Shown: piece by piece, positions 23,762 to 32,265 of the stretch
Layout of the letters: every line of letters starts with the position of its first letter
Position numbering within the stretch: the first letter of the stretch is position 1
NCBI GenBank assembly: GCA_964606085.1
Contig: CAZSFD010000032.1
Span: 1 to 51,776 of the forward strand
Length of the DNA stretch: 51,776 bases
Source: CAIQJJ01 sp964606085
GTDB lineage: Bacteria; Chloroflexota; Anaerolineae; Anaerolineales; UBA4823
Direction: 5' to 3'
The notes under the pieces: model-generated
Databases searched by the model: none
Told to the model about the DNA's origin: nothing
Seen by the model: the letters and a program-made list of their open reading frames with translations, nothing else
Position numbers and translations under genes: made by a program

Positions 23762-25267
23762 TTATTTCGGCAGCGTAATTGCGCTGATGGCCTCGGCGAT
23801 TTCTTCGTCGTTGCCTTTGCCAAGCTCAACCCACTTGATGGACAGGTTTTCGCCATCCTGGGTGATCGTGGCGGCGTAGAGCGTACCAGCGCTCAGGTTG
23901 CCAGCTTCGTCGGCGACGAACTTGAACAGGACAACATTAGCGCCATCGTCGCCGTGATAGACGGTCTTGTTATCGGGGGCAAAGGCGGCCATTTCGTGGC
24001 TGAAGCGGCCCATGGCATAGCGTTTCTGCATCACGGTACCGGCAATGTCGCCACCGGCATCGGGGGCCATTTCGACCAACCAACCATAATCATAGGGGTT
24101 GGCCTGTGCGCCCATGTATTCGGTCATCGCGGCAACGTTGTCTTTCCAGGAGTCGGCCAGCGCCGGGGGTTCGTACTCTTCGGCGGTCATGGCGGTGTTC
24201 CAGGGGGTCACGCTGGCGCCGCAGTTGTTCCACGTGCCGTTGACGCTGGCGAAGTCCACATTCTCGCCTTCGAGAACGGCCCAGTTCTTGCTGGCTTTCT
24301 TGATGTAGATTTTGCTCACCGCGCCAGGCTGGCATTCATAGTTGGTATAGAGATAGCCTTCGGTGCCTTCATCATTGGTCGGCAGGTACATATTGCCATC
24401 GGGGTGGTTGCAAATGAACATCATCTCGCCAGAAGCATCAATCACCTCACCGAAGCGCCCCTCGTTGAAATCACCGGGGATGAGCGTGCCGGCGCGGGCC
24501 AAAACCTGGTAAGAGCCAGCGGCAACTTTCATCTCTTTGACGGTGCTGGTGGGGGCGGCGAGAGCGGTGAAGGTGTCGGTGGCTTTGAAGCCATTGACAA
24601 CGCCGATGAAACCGCGGTTATAGGGGTAGGGGTTCATGCCGCTGGGGTGCTGGGCGTTGACGAAGATGTCGCCAGCGGAGGTGGCATAGAAACCGGTCAC
24701 TTCAGCGCCAGCAGGCAGGATGGCGAAGCGTTCGAGTTTGCTGGTTTTGATGTTGTAGCGCCATAGGATGTTGTTCTTGTGATTGGAGGTATCTTCACCG
24801 ATCCACAGGTTGCCGGCGGTATCTACGAAGACGGAATCGGGGTTGGAGATGTTATCCACATTGCATTTGTTGGGCTTGGCTTCTTTATCATAGGGGCCAC
24901 CAACAATCAGGGGTTTGAGGGCGCTGATGTTGTAGTCTTTGTCCATATCAGCCACATAGATGATACCGCAGCGGTTTTCTTCGAGTTTGATGGCGCCTTC
25001 GCCGTCGCTCATCGCTTTGGTGATGTCGCTCATGGCGATGTAGAGCTTGTTGTTGATCGGATCAACCGCCACCCATTCCATCTTGTTGAATTCGGCGGTC
25101 GCACCCTTGCTGACGGCAAAGGCGCGGCTTTCGAGGAAGGGTGCCATCGGGTCGGTCAGCGGCACGATGGGGGCGGCATCTTGCGCTACCGCGGCAGACA
25201 TGAGGCCCATCGCTACCAACAGGGCCAGACCAACACTGGTCACGAACTTAAAAACACGGCTTTTCAT
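23762..25267 (-). CDS. Secreted PhoX-like (DUF839) phosphatase
   Basis: Exported protein of 501 residues with a Sec-type signal peptide (1-29, ending 'SAAVAQ'). The C-terminal part has the PhoX/DUF839 pattern 'GRFSHEMAAFAPDNKTVYHGDDGANVVLFKFV' (the Glu/Asp residues are candidate calcium/iron ligands), followed by 'LSAGTLYAA'. Mid-protein blocks are 'NPDSVFVDTAGNLWIGEDTS' and 'EVTGFYATSAGDIFVNAQHP'. PhoX enzymes are Ca/Fe-dependent alkaline phosphatases; activity here is inferred. The leader is Sec-like, not twin-arginine, unlike many PhoX proteins. A direct-repeat element resembling PhoP boxes lies upstream. Confidence 0.82.
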   Translation of the reverse strand: MKSRVFKFVTSVGLALLVAMGLMSAAVAQDAAPIVPLTDPMAPFLESRAFAVSKGATAEFNKMEWVAVDPINNKLYIAMSDITKAMSDGEGAIKLEENRCGIIYVADMDKDYNISALKPLIVGGPYDKEAKPNKCNVDNISNPDSVFVDTAGNLWIGEDTSNHKNNILWRYNIKTSKLERFAILPAGAEVTGFYATSAGDIFVNAQHPSGMNPYPYNRGFIGVVNGFKATDTFTALAAPTSTVKEMKVAAGSYQVLARAGTLIPGDFNEGRFGEVIDASGEMMFICNHPDGNMYLPTNDEGTEGYLYTNYECQPGAVSKIYIKKASKNWAVLEGENVDFASVNGTWNNCGASVTPWNTAMTAEEYEPPALADSWKDNVAAMTEYMGAQANPYDYGWLVEMAPDAGGDIAGTVMQKRYAMGRFSHEMAAFAPDNKTVYHGDDGANVVLFKFVADEAGNLSAGTLYAATITQDGENLSIKWVELGKGNDEEIAEAISAITLPK

Positions 25268-25360
25268 CTTATTCTCCTTGGTTGAAATGGTGATTCCACA
25301 CCCCCAAACCCTTTGCCTGTTTTCTCGACGGGTCTGGAATCAATGGGTAAATTTAAGGGT

Positions 25361-25403
25361 AGTATACGGTCTGGTTGTTAAGCATCGAATAAGCGCGTTT
25401 AAA
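25361..25403 (-). promoter_or_regulatory. Promoter with PhoP-box-like direct repeats for the PhoX-like gene
   Basis: On the minus strand three hexamers, TTTAAA, TTATTC and TTAACA, lie exactly 11 bp apart (25403 to 25376), followed 9 bp later by a TATACT -10 box (25366-25361). The 6-5-6 layout resembles Bacillus-type PhoP sites. The rest of the spacer (25404-25571) shows nothing I can name. Confidence 0.38.
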
Positions 25404-25571
25404 CGTCCCGAAAAGAAAAAGTTACAGATTGCTTAATGATAATTCGGGTCTGAATTAGACGCTTCTGTGTCCTGTGTATTGACGCTGCTTGCGCTCGCAG
25501 ACGCGCATTTTGGTACGGTTGCGCTCCAGGGCATCTCGCAGGCGAGAAGGGAAGTATTGCGAGGCGTCCCC

Positions 25572-27362
25572 TTATTCAATCGCAAACACCTTGCCGCGCG
25601 GTGCGAACGGCAAATGACGTCCCTTCGGCAGCAGATAGGCGTGTTCGCGCCGCACCACCAGCCGGTCGCAGGCCCCATCGGTGATGATCAACAGCGGGCC
25701 ATCTTGGGGGAAATCTTCGGCCCGTTCGAGCAGGTCAACCCCCGGCTGCAAGACTGTCCCGCCGCGGCCGCGCACCTTCACGCTCCCGGCGATGGCTTCG
25801 GGGGAGAGATAACCCTGGTCGTAGGTCACGGCGTCGCAAAAGACCACCCGCACGGCAGGCACGTCGCGGGCGATGCTGTAACTGCTGATCGCTCCCAGGG
25901 CTTTGGCCAGGATGCTGCGCTCCATCGAGCCGGATGTATCCAGCAGCACGCCAAAGGTGCGCGAAAGCTGCGAATCTTCCAGAGAAACCCAACGCGGCCG
26001 CGGAATATCGGGCGTGGCCGATTGGCGGCGGCTGGGGCGGGCATACGAGCGGGTCTTTTCCAGCGGCGGAAAATGCTCATCGAACCAGTGGGCCAGTTCC
26101 GCGTCCCAGGGGATCGGCGGCTGGCTCAAGGCGCGGATTTCCTCCACCAGCCCGGCAGGCAGCAGGCCGCGGCCATAATCCTCGTGGTAGCTCAACCCCT
26201 CGCCCAGGCAGCGGCGGTAGAAATCGTCAAGCCCCAGGCCATCACCACCCCGCCACCAATCGGGGCGGCCCAGCATATCGCCCAGCCCCACACCGCGCAG
26301 CGTAGCTAACTTGCGGTAGCGGCGCAGGTCGCCGACGATGCGGTCGTACACGCCCTCGGCCGATTCGCCCTTCAGTTCGGGGTCATACAGCGCCCCCATT
26401 TGCGGCAGACTGCCCAGGCCCATCTCCACCAGCCAGCCATTGATCACATAATCGCAGGCCACATTCCAAAGGTACGGGTCGCGTCCCTGGCAGCGAGCGG
26501 CGTGACGCAAGCCCACATGCAAGAGTTCGTGTGCCATCACAAAGCGGTTCTCGCGTTCATCCAGCCCGGCGGCGGGGTTGATGTAAATTTCCTGCAACTC
26601 GGCATCTACCGCCGCTACCGAGATTTGCAGGCGGGCGCACAAATTGGGGTCTTCCACCAGTTTGAACGCCGCCGCCAGCGCTCCCAATAACGGATAGCTG
26701 CTGATAAACCAATCGCGGGAGCGCAGCGCTGCCGAACGGGTGCGCGTGACGGCCCCCAGGTATTCTTCTTCCCCGGCGGCCACGCGCACCGCGTTGCTAA
26801 CCGCCTGCGCCAGGCCGCGCCCGAACAGTTCGGGCCAGTCCACTTTGTCGCGCCAGCGGTGTTCTTCCCAAACCATGTCGGGGGCTTTCGGGCCGGCCAT
26901 GCCGAACCCTTGCAGGTGGTCAGGAATACCCTCGGAACGGAAGGCGCGGGATAGTTTATCTTCGCTTTGGCTTGGGAGATCGGCCGTAACGGGGGAACCG
27001 GCAGGTGGGCGGCCCAGGCGCAAATCGGCCAGGAAACGGGTGATGACGACATCGCAAGCGGTATTCCACTCACGAGTGGTTTCCTGCACCTTGAAGTGTC
27101 CCAATCCCAGGTGGAGCAGGGCATGAGCCAGAGCGTACACCCACTCTTCCGGTTCGGCGCGGCGGGTCGCATGGACGTACAGCGTCCCATCACTGCTTGC
27201 CACCACCCAGCCATCCGGCGGACAGCGATTGCCCTCATAACGGTTCACGTAAGTCCGCAATAACAGCGGCTGAAACATGGGATGCGCCCGGAGCAGGGCG
27301 TAGGCGGCGTCGAAGTTGAGCGTGGCGGGGTCAGGAGTGCCAGATTTGCGTTTTCTAGGCAT
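25572..27362 (-). CDS. Metallopeptidase-like/VWA protein (COG3864 type) with duplicated peptidase domain
   Basis: Protein of 596 residues resembling the DUF2201 family. A zinc-peptidase-like motif 'MAHELLHVGLRH' (HExxH near residue 275) is followed by 'WNVACDYVINGWL'. The C-terminal VWA-like domain has the MIDAS 'LLDTSGSMERS' near 472. A second, degenerate copy lies at about 60-125, 'LAHALLHLGLGH' then 'WNTACDVVITRFL', with the catalytic Glu replaced by Ala. It overlaps the MoxR-type ATPase start-to-stop by 8 bp. Such pairs are thought to act as chaperone/insertase machines; the client here is unknown. No signal peptide, so cytoplasmic. Confidence 0.85.
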   Translation of the reverse strand: MPRKRKSGTPDPATLNFDAAYALLRAHPMFQPLLLRTYVNRYEGNRCPPDGWVVASSDGTLYVHATRRAEPEEWVYALAHALLHLGLGHFKVQETTREWNTACDVVITRFLADLRLGRPPAGSPVTADLPSQSEDKLSRAFRSEGIPDHLQGFGMAGPKAPDMVWEEHRWRDKVDWPELFGRGLAQAVSNAVRVAAGEEEYLGAVTRTRSAALRSRDWFISSYPLLGALAAAFKLVEDPNLCARLQISVAAVDAELQEIYINPAAGLDERENRFVMAHELLHVGLRHAARCQGRDPYLWNVACDYVINGWLVEMGLGSLPQMGALYDPELKGESAEGVYDRIVGDLRRYRKLATLRGVGLGDMLGRPDWWRGGDGLGLDDFYRRCLGEGLSYHEDYGRGLLPAGLVEEIRALSQPPIPWDAELAHWFDEHFPPLEKTRSYARPSRRQSATPDIPRPRWVSLEDSQLSRTFGVLLDTSGSMERSILAKALGAISSYSIARDVPAVRVVFCDAVTYDQGYLSPEAIAGSVKVRGRGGTVLQPGVDLLERAEDFPQDGPLLIITDGACDRLVVRREHAYLLPKGRHLPFAPRGKVFAIE

Positions 27363-28416
27363 TGCGTTTTTCGACCAGGCGCGGCAAATCGCGCACGATC
27401 TCCACCATCAGCCACGGCGGCAGAGCGCTGCCATCCTCGCCTTCGGCCACCACCATCTGGGCAATCTCCAGGCTGATGGCAGCCAGGTCTTTGATCAGTC
27501 CCTTGGCGCGGAAGGCCACATCGCGCTGGGCATCGGGGATGCTTTCGCGCTCGGCAGGCAATTCTTTGATCAGGCGGGCGCGCAGCGAATGGGCCAGGAA
27601 ATACAGCACGTCGCGGTCTTCGGGCTTACCCGGCCAGCCGACTTCCCCCTTCAAAATAGCGTTCAACTGATACTGGCTGCCGACCTGCTTGATGAACGCC
27701 TTGAACTGCCCGGCGTGCTGCGGCGACAGGCAGCCGAAGGCCAGTGTCTCCAACCAATCGGGGTCGAGCGGTTCACCGAAGGCGTGCAGGGCGTCGCTGA
27801 GCATGTGCCAGGCGCGCGGCGTGGAAAAGGGTTCCTCGTGCTTGGGCGGCTGGCTCCACAAGTGGTCGGGGCGCGTCTCGATGTAGCTGGTCACCAAGGG
27901 ATGGATGTTGTTCTGATAGGCCCACTCCAGCCAATCGCGGTGCGACACGCGCAAATGCACATGCACCATGCGGTTGAGCAGCGCCGACGACATCGGCCGC
28001 ACGATGGCGTTATCCTGGGCGCGGTTGCCAGCGCCAATCACCACCGAACCTTCAGGTAGGGCATATTCCCCAATGCGCCGTTCCTGAATCAGGCTGTAGA
28101 AAGCCTTTTGCACCTCATGGGTGCAGGCGTTGAGTTCATCCAGGAATAGGCAATATGGTTCTTCGCGGGCGATCAGGCTGGGCGGGCAAAAGCGGCTGGT
28201 GCCATCCACAATCTGCGGCACACCGATCAGGTCTTCGGGGGCAAGCTGGCTGCCCAGCAGCGACACACACACCAGCCCCACCGACTCGGCGAACTCGCGC
28301 ACAATAGACGATTTCCCAATCCCTGGTGGCCCCCAGATGAACACCGGGCGCACCGGGGCAACGGCGAGGAGGAAGTCAAAAAGTTGTTTTTGGGTAATGG
28401 TGATGGGGGAATTCAT
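27355..28416 (-). CDS. MoxR-type AAA+ ATPase
   Basis: Protein of 353 residues. Walker A is 'GPPGIGKSS' near residue 30, Walker B 'CLFLDELNA' near 90, the sensor-1 region 'VVIGAGNRA', and an arginine-finger-like 'SSALLNRMVHVHL' follows. MoxR ATPases partner with VWA proteins to remodel or metallate client complexes. Its stop overlaps the start of the VWA/peptidase gene by 8 bp, supporting joint action. The ATG lies only 14 nt from the 3' end of rnpB on the same strand. I see no separate promoter, so read-through from the rnpB promoter is possible. Confidence 0.9.
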   Translation of the reverse strand: MNSPITITQKQLFDFLLAVAPVRPVFIWGPPGIGKSSIVREFAESVGLVCVSLLGSQLAPEDLIGVPQIVDGTSRFCPPSLIAREEPYCLFLDELNACTHEVQKAFYSLIQERRIGEYALPEGSVVIGAGNRAQDNAIVRPMSSALLNRMVHVHLRVSHRDWLEWAYQNNIHPLVTSYIETRPDHLWSQPPKHEEPFSTPRAWHMLSDALHAFGEPLDPDWLETLAFGCLSPQHAGQFKAFIKQVGSQYQLNAILKGEVGWPGKPEDRDVLYFLAHSLRARLIKELPAERESIPDAQRDVAFRAKGLIKDLAAISLEIAQMVVAEGEDGSALPPWLMVEIVRDLPRLVEKRNA

Positions 28417-28430
28417 ACGTTATCGAAAAA

Positions 28431-28798
28431 CCCCAGGCCGGCCTATAAGCCGCATTCTGTAGCAGACCAAAGGTCTGTCGGTGATCATCTTTCTACGCAG
28501 CCTACCCGGGTCTCAAACGGGACGAGCAGCCCCTTGACCCTGTTTGGCTTTGCTCCCGGCGGGGGTTGCCTGGCCGCGAACGTTGCCGCCCGCGCCGGTG
28601 GTCTCTTACACCACCTTTTCACTATCACCTAGGTCTCCTGATGGAGACCATCTCCTTACGGAGATCGGCTACCTGTTTCTGTGGCCCGATCCATGAAATT
28701 ACTTCCATCCGGGGTTTCCCCGGCACCGCGCTCTGTGGAGTACGGACTTTCCTCCAGCATTCAAATCGAATACCAGCGATCACCTGGCCGGCCTGGGT
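28431..28798 (-). ncRNA. rnpB: RNase P RNA (bacterial class A)
   Basis: Catalytic RNA for tRNA 5' maturation, about 368 nt. On the minus strand it shows 'GAGGAAAGTCCG' (CR I/P4), 'ACAGAAACA', 'GTGAAAAGGTGGTGTAAGAGACC' elements split around 28620, 'GAGACCCGGGTAGGCTGC' and the 3' universal 'ACAGAATGCGGCTTATAGG'. Ends pair as P1 (CCCAGGCCGG with CCGGCCTGGG) and are followed by a T5 run, which can serve as terminator. End positions are from P1 and the promoter. Confidence 0.96.
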
Positions 28799-28804
28799 AC
28801 GTTC

Positions 28805-28833
28805 ATCATACCCGTTCCACCAAACAGCGTCAA
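28805..28833 (-). promoter_or_regulatory. Strong sigma70-type promoter of rnpB
   Basis: Minus-strand TTGACG (28833-28828), 17-bp spacer, TATGAT (28810-28805); five of six matches in each hexamer. Predicted start of transcription near 28798, at the base of P1. Confidence 0.85.
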
Positions 28834-28861
28834 CGATTTGCGATACAATACCCCCTGCCAG

Positions 28862-29467
28862 ATGCCTATGGACGAAGAAGCACTCATTCAAGCCGCCCAA
28901 CACGGGGATTTAGACGCCTTCAATCGGCTGGTTTTGGCGTATCAAGACATGGTTTACTACCAGGCCTATCGCATCCTGGATGATCCTGATAAGGCCGCAG
29001 ACGCCGCGCAGACCACTTTCATCTCCGCTTATCGCCACCTCGACTCGTTTCGCGGCGGTTCCCTGCGCGCCTGGCTGCTGCGCATCGCCACCAACGCCAG
29101 CTACGATGAATTGCGCCTTATGAAACGCCGCCCAACCACCCCCCTCGAACCCCTGACCGATGATAACGAAGAATTTGATTCTCCTTACTGGATCGTAGAC
29201 CCATCCGAAGGGCCAGAAGGCCACGCCCAGCGCGCCGAACTACGCCGCGCCATTCAACACTGCCTGAATGAACTCGCACCTGACTTTCGTACCGTGGTTT
29301 TATTGGTAGATGTGCAAGGGCTGGATTACACCGAAGCAGCCCAGGCCATGCGCACCCCCGTTGGCACGGTCAAAAGCCGCCTGTCGCGGGCGCGCGGCCG
29401 CATGCAAAACTGCCTGCAAGGTTTTTGGGAACTCTTGCCGGCCAACCTGCGTTTTGGCGGCGAGTAA
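28862..29467 (+). CDS. ECF-type RNA polymerase sigma factor
   Basis: Sigma-70 family protein of 201 residues. Region 2 is about 15-85 ('AFNRLVLAYQDMVYYQAYRI...DAAQTTFISAYRHLDSFRG'), region 2.4 ends 'WLLRIATNASYDELR', and region 4 is about 130-185 ('LAPDFRTVVLLVDVQGLDYTEAAQAM', 'GTVKSRLSRARGRM'). ATG at 28862 is used; the ATG two codons later is possible. A TACAAT box ends 12 nt before the start, so the leader would be very short. The anti-sigma gene follows 5 bp after the stop. The promoter region is shared divergently with rnpB. Confidence 0.92.
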   Translation: MPMDEEALIQAAQHGDLDAFNRLVLAYQDMVYYQAYRILDDPDKAADAAQTTFISAYRHLDSFRGGSLRAWLLRIATNASYDELRLMKRRPTTPLEPLTDDNEEFDSPYWIVDPSEGPEGHAQRAELRRAIQHCLNELAPDFRTVVLLVDVQGLDYTEAAQAMRTPVGTVKSRLSRARGRMQNCLQGFWELLPANLRFGGE

Positions 29468-29472
29468 ATCTT

Positions 29473-30477
29473 ATGGGTAAACAACACCTTTCCTCCCGTG
29501 ACCTCGAACAAATCTCCGCCTATCTCGATGGCGAACTATCCACGCGTGAAAAAGCGAACTTTGAAAAACGCCTGTGGCGCGACCCCGCCCTGCGCAACGC
29601 CCTGGACGAAATGGGCCGTGTCCGCCTGATGCTGCGCTCACTGCCCAAGGTGCGTGCGCCGCGCAACTTCACCCTCCCGCCTGCATACGCCCGCCAGCAG
29701 ACTGCCCGGCGCTTCTACCCAGCCTTCGGCTTTGCTTCAGCCCTGGTTACCGCTCTGCTGGTCTTCTTCCTGCTGGCCGATTGGGTTGGCCTCGACCAGC
29801 CAGCCATCTCCCGATCCGCGATCACACCGCCATCGGCCACAGCAGCCGCCATCGCCCCCCAGGAAGCATTCGCACTTGAGGCCGCTCTCGAAACCGCCAC
29901 CGACCTCCCCACCGAAGCCCCCCCCGCCGCACTAAAACTCGCTGGCTCTCCCACGCCCGAACCATCGTCGTCCCCCACGTTCAGCCAAACCCCATTTGAT
30001 TTCGATACGGAAACGCCCATCGTTCCAACCGCCACGCCCGATGTCGTCATCCTGGCTGTCACCGAAGCGCCTGCCGTCACAGCCACCGGACGCGAAACAA
30101 CCCTGGACGCCCAGCCCACCATCTCGCCAACGCCAGCAGCCACCGCTACCGATGCGCCCACGTTCACGCTGCTGCCCACCGATACCACCACTATCCAACC
30201 TACCGCCACCAAAACCCCCACGCCCACCGCTACAACCGCACCCAGCCAGACGCCAGCCCCATCTGAAACACCCGTGCCAGAAATTGCCATGCTGCCCGCT
30301 GCCACCGAAAGTGCGCCCACTGCCCAACCCCTCCCGACGCCCGCTCAGGCCACCCACGAAGCCCTTCCACAAATCGGCGAACACCTGCTCTGGCGCGTGG
30401 TCGAAAGCAGCCTGGTGTTACTGGCGCTGGCGCTGGCCGCTGCCGCCTGGTGGGATTACCGCCAACGCGTTCGATAA
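29473..30477 (+). CDS. Membrane anti-sigma factor
   Basis: Protein of 334 residues. The N-terminal ~75 residues ('DLEQISAYLDGELSTREKANFEKRLWRDPALRNALDEM') match the RsiW/anti-sigma fold but lack the Cys/His of zinc-binding members. A transmembrane segment follows (about 92-112), then a ~190-residue Thr/Pro/Ala/Ser-rich extracytoplasmic stretch, and a second hydrophobic segment near the C terminus ('SLVLLALALAAAAWW'). Two membrane passes around a low-complexity outer loop suggest an envelope sensor. Target sigma is the gene 5 bp upstream. The start at 29473 was chosen for sigma-gene spacing; the frame is open earlier. Confidence 0.85.
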   Translation: MGKQHLSSRDLEQISAYLDGELSTREKANFEKRLWRDPALRNALDEMGRVRLMLRSLPKVRAPRNFTLPPAYARQQTARRFYPAFGFASALVTALLVFFLLADWVGLDQPAISRSAITPPSATAAAIAPQEAFALEAALETATDLPTEAPPAALKLAGSPTPEPSSSPTFSQTPFDFDTETPIVPTATPDVVILAVTEAPAVTATGRETTLDAQPTISPTPAATATDAPTFTLLPTDTTTIQPTATKTPTPTATTAPSQTPAPSETPVPEIAMLPAATESAPTAQPLPTPAQATHEALPQIGEHLLWRVVESSLVLLALALAAAAWWDYRQRVR

Positions 30478-30490
30478 TTCCAAACAAGCG

Positions 30491-30535
30491 CAAACAAAAC
30501 CCCCTGGGAGGGTAATCTCCCAGGGGGGGTGTTTG
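30491..30535. terminator. Terminator between anti-sigma and Crp/Fnr genes
   Basis: Stem CCCCCTGGGAG / CTCCCAGGGGG around a 6-nt loop, extended by CAAAC/GTTTG at the base. It lies between convergent genes and can serve both. Confidence 0.8.
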
Positions 30536-30537
30536 CC

Positions 30538-31230
30538 TCAGGCCGGGAACCACTCTGCCAAAATCTGCTCATCAACGATGGTGATGCGCCCGCGCTGCAC
30601 GCGGAGCGCCCCGCTGCGTTCCAGTTCGCGCAGCGAGCGTGCCACCACCTCACGCACCGTTCCCAGGCGGGCGGCCAGGGCATCCTGGGTCAGGCGTGAG
30701 GTCGAAGCGCCGTTTAATTGTTCGGGGGGAAGCTGACTGAGCAGCCGCGCCAGGCGGTGCGTGACCTGATAAAATGACAACTCCTCCACAATACCCACCA
30801 GCATCCGCAGGTTTTGTGCCAGGTTCAGCACCGTCTGGCGACACATTTCAGGATGTTCGATGATCACCCGCTGGATGGCCGCCGTTTCTACGATCCACAC
30901 CTGGCTTGTTTCGAGCGCCGCGGCGTTGACCGGGTTCGTGCCGCCGTCAAAGACAGGTACTTCGCCAAAAGTCGCACCGCCTTCAAGGATTCGCACGATC
31001 ATCTCGCGGCCTTGCGGCGATAATTTGAACAACTTGATGCTGCCCTGCTGCAAGATCAACAGCCCCGGGCAGGCTTCTTCTTGCCAGAACAGGATTTCGC
31101 CGCGCTCATACTGGCACAGGTGCGTGTGTTGGGCCAGTTGCGCCAGCCAGTCATCATTCAGCGTGACAAAATAGCTGCACGCACGCAAAGCTTCGATTTT
31201 TTGTTCTAAATAAGCGGTCAGTTTTTGCAT
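30538..31230 (-). CDS. Crp/Fnr-family transcriptional regulator
   Basis: Protein of 230 residues. N-terminal cyclic-nucleotide-binding-type barrel (about 20-130; 'RGEILFWQEEACPGLLILQQGSIKLF' and 'GATFGEVPVFDGG'), a dimerisation helix (about 130-160), and a C-terminal winged helix ('LTQDALAARLGTVREVVARSLRELERSGAL'). The cAMP pocket arginine pattern is not intact, and Fnr-type Cys clusters are absent, so the ligand is unknown. Two adjacent ATGs are possible starts (31233 or 31230); a TATAAT ends 5-8 nt upstream, suggesting a leaderless transcript. Divergent from moaA, which it may control. Confidence 0.9.
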   Translation of the reverse strand: MQKLTAYLEQKIEALRACSYFVTLNDDWLAQLAQHTHLCQYERGEILFWQEEACPGLLILQQGSIKLFKLSPQGREMIVRILEGGATFGEVPVFDGGTNPVNAAALETSQVWIVETAAIQRVIIEHPEMCRQTVLNLAQNLRMLVGIVEELSFYQVTHRLARLLSQLPPEQLNGASTSRLTQDALAARLGTVREVVARSLRELERSGALRVQRGRITIVDEQILAEWFPA

Positions 31231-31233
31231 CAT

Positions 31234-31268
31234 CTCCGATTATAATACGACTATCTCACTCCGATTAT
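31234..31268. promoter_or_regulatory. Direct repeats in the crp-like/moaA divergent spacer
   Basis: CTCCGATTAT occurs at 31234-31243 and again at 31259-31268, 25 bp apart. The first copy overlaps a TATAAT usable on either strand. Candidate operator for autoregulation of the Crp/Fnr protein. Confidence 0.4.
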
Positions 31269-31283
31269 TGTATTGAGTTACAC

Positions 31284-32264
31284 ATGGCCTTAGACCGTTT
31301 CGGACGACACATTCACTACTTGCGCATCAGCCTGACTGATCATTGCAACTTGCGCTGCGTTTACTGCATGCCCGAAGAGATGACCTTCCGCCCCAATGCA
31401 GAAATGATGCAAGATGACGAATTGATTGCCCTGGTGCGGCTTTTCGCCAGCCTGGGCTTCGATAAATTTCGGCTCACCGGCGGCGAACCGACCGTGCGCG
31501 CCCACATTGTCGAATTGGTGCGAGCGATGGCTGCCATTCCCGGCGTGGGGCGGCTGACCATGACGACCAATGGCGTGCTGCTGGGTAAGCTGGCCCACCC
31601 ACTCAAAGAGGCCGGCCTGCAACGCGTTAACATCAGCCTCGATTCGCTCGACCCGGCCAAGTTCCGCCGTCTGACACGCTGGGGTTCGGTGGAAGATGCG
31701 TGGGCGGGCATTCAGGCTGCCGAAGCTGCCGGGTTGACGCCACTGAAGATCAATGCCGTGGTGGTGCGCGGTTACAACGACGATGATGTGGTGGATTTAG
31801 CCCGCCTGACGCTCGAACATCCCTGGCAGATGCGCTTTATCGAAATGATGCCCTTCGCCTCGACCCGTGAATTTCAGACCAGCCAGGTGATCACCACTGC
31901 CGAGATGCAAACCCGCATCGAAGCCGCCCTGGGCCGCCTGGAAATTGCCAATGACGGTAAAATGGACGGCGAGGCGCGGCTCTTTCGACTGCCCGGCGCA
32001 CTCGGCGAGCTCGGGTTCATCTCATCGGTCACGAATCCGTTTTGCGCCTCGTGTACGCGGGCGCGCCTGACGGCTGATGGCCGCCTGCGCCTGTGCCTGC
32101 TGCGCGAAGGCGAGGTGGATTTGCTCACTCCCTTGCGGCAGGGCGCCTCGCAGGCTGATCTACGGCAACGCATTCTCGATGGAATCTGGCTCAAACCCTG
32201 GGGACACGGCCTGGCTGATGGGCTGATCCCGCTCAACCGGGTGATGAGCGAAATTGGAGGTTGA
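31284..32264 (+). CDS. moaA: GTP 3',8-cyclase MoaA
   Basis: Radical SAM enzyme that starts molybdenum cofactor synthesis; 326 residues. The N-terminal SAM cluster motif is C21-NLR-C25-VY-C28. 'RLTGGEPTVR' is the SAM-binding GGEP motif. The C-terminal substrate cluster is 'CASC' and 'RLRLC' (about 254, 257 and 271), and the protein ends in the conserved Gly-Gly. Length is normal. No other moa gene is in the window. The next gene starts 1 bp after the stop, so the two are likely cotranscribed. Confidence 0.96.
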   Translation: MALDRFGRHIHYLRISLTDHCNLRCVYCMPEEMTFRPNAEMMQDDELIALVRLFASLGFDKFRLTGGEPTVRAHIVELVRAMAAIPGVGRLTMTTNGVLLGKLAHPLKEAGLQRVNISLDSLDPAKFRRLTRWGSVEDAWAGIQAAEAAGLTPLKINAVVVRGYNDDDVVDLARLTLEHPWQMRFIEMMPFASTREFQTSQVITTAEMQTRIEAALGRLEIANDGKMDGEARLFRLPGALGELGFISSVTNPFCASCTRARLTADGRLRLCLLREGEVDLLTPLRQGASQADLRQRILDGIWLKPWGHGLADGLIPLNRVMSEIGG

Positions 32265-32265
32265 T

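Noticed and set aside
23553..24766. Long + strand open frames opposite the PhoX-like gene
   Set aside because: Antisense shadow of a GC-rich gene; no recognisable domain, and the minus-strand protein has a signal peptide and family motifs.
28431..28800. Short open frames on both strands over the RNase P RNA
   Set aside because: The RNA signatures and promoter explain the region; none of the frames resembles a protein.
29715..30384. Minus-strand open frames rich in Gly/Val/Ser opposite the anti-sigma gene
   Set aside because: They are low-complexity mirrors of the Thr/Pro/Ala-rich loop; the sigma/anti-sigma arrangement supports the + strand.
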